From CAIWHR01 sp963836265 (lineage in GTDB: Bacteria; Pseudomonadota; Gammaproteobacteria; Burkholderiales; Casimicrobiaceae): DNA of 64,000 bases. Position numbers and translations under genes: made by a program. The stretch covers positions 62,001-126,000 of the forward strand of contig CAWIIO010000004.1 in assembly GCA_963836265.1 (NCBI GenBank), in the 5' to 3' direction. This document shows positions 63,981-64,000 of the stretch, piece by piece. Numbering within the stretch: the stretch's first letter is position 1; each line of letters starts with the position of its first letter. The notes under the pieces are model-generated. The model searched no databases. It was not told the origin of the DNA and saw only the letters and a program-made list of their open reading frames with translations.

Positions 63981-64000
63981 ATGCTCGACAAGAAGGTCAT
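63981..64000 (+). CDS. Start of a gene running off the window
   Basis: ATG at 63981 preceded by GGAGG at 63970-63974 with 6 nt spacing, encoding MLDKKV before the window ends. Good initiation signals but too short to identify. Confidence 0.4.

Noticed and set aside
1..64000. tRNA, rRNA or prophage genes
   Set aside because: I saw no tRNA-like cloverleaf sequence, no rRNA segment and no phage structural or integrase gene while reading; absence is limited by manual inspection.

Overview
This is a high-GC, Gram-negative chromosomal segment. Tat and Sec signal peptides, an outer-membrane barrel, Wza/Wzc/Wzx/Wzy-type exopolysaccharide (EPS) genes and an IS3-family remnant all point to a proteobacterium, most likely a betaproteobacterium; the class is an inference and no rRNA or tRNA is visible. 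Several genes are broken (a nonsense codon, compensating frameshifts, internal deletions), so the segment is either actively decaying or carries some sequence errors.

Layout. (1) 1-3.9 kb, minus strand: the start of a LarA-like gene, a sugar-nucleotide-type epimerase and a complete ABC importer (Tat-exported binding protein, ATPase, permease). (2) 4.5-8.6 kb, minus: a secreted fibronectin-III/PKD-repeat protein with ten PKD domains encoded by near-identical 249-bp repeats, preceded by a cyclic-di-GMP-I (GEMM-I) riboswitch and a recognisable promoter. (3) 9.3-10.5 kb: a WecA/MraY-type initiating glycosyl-phosphotransferase. (4) 11.1-26.1 kb, plus: a tightly packed hybrid NRPS/PKS operon: Sfp-type PPTase; a 1317-residue dehydratase/FkbH/FkbM/carrier fusion; FkbK-like dehydrogenase; free ACP; FkbI-like acyl-CoA dehydrogenase; a stand-alone adenylation domain whose hand-read specificity code is that of serine; a KS-AT-KR-ACP-hydrolase PKS; and a second alpha/beta hydrolase. 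(5) 26.3-36.1 kb, minus: outer-membrane barrel, Wza-like exporter, Wzc-like tyrosine kinase, Wzx-like flippase, asparagine synthase, and a glucosamine-inositolphosphorylceramide-transferase-like protein. (6) 36.5-52.0 kb, plus: five GT4-type glycosyltransferases, one GT2, a Wzy-like polymerase, a second asparagine synthase plus a collapsed third copy, a YdcF-like protein, a methyltransferase, a bi-domain oxidoreductase and a heparinase-fold protein. (7) 52.1-55 kb: a secreted beta-helix protein (plus) converging on a second, short PKD protein (minus) with its own GEMM-I riboswitch. (8) 55.2-64 kb: an IS3 remnant, a frameshifted membrane protein, a dead FAD monooxygenase, an intact FAD monooxygenase, a rhomboid protease, an atypical SDR, a cNMP-domain/thioredoxin-reductase-like protein, pirin, Dps and the start of another gene.

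How it may work together. Regions 3-6 form one EPS locus: lipid-linked unit initiation, glycosyl assembly, flipping, polymerisation and export. Two PKD proteins and one beta-helix protein are probably secreted matrix proteins. All three carry the same 13-nt element (ATGCTATTGTCAT) at their promoters, and the two PKD genes have c-di-GMP riboswitches, so matrix proteins look wired to the biofilm second messenger. The most unusual part is the self-contained NRPS/PKS operon inside the EPS locus, whose gene content predicts a seryl/aminomalonyl-ACP or glyceryl/hydroxymalonyl-ACP building block and a small polyketide-like product, possibly a decoration of the polysaccharide or a co-regulated metabolite. 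The two PKD genes form direct repeats 46.4 kb apart that bracket the whole EPS plus NRPS/PKS region.
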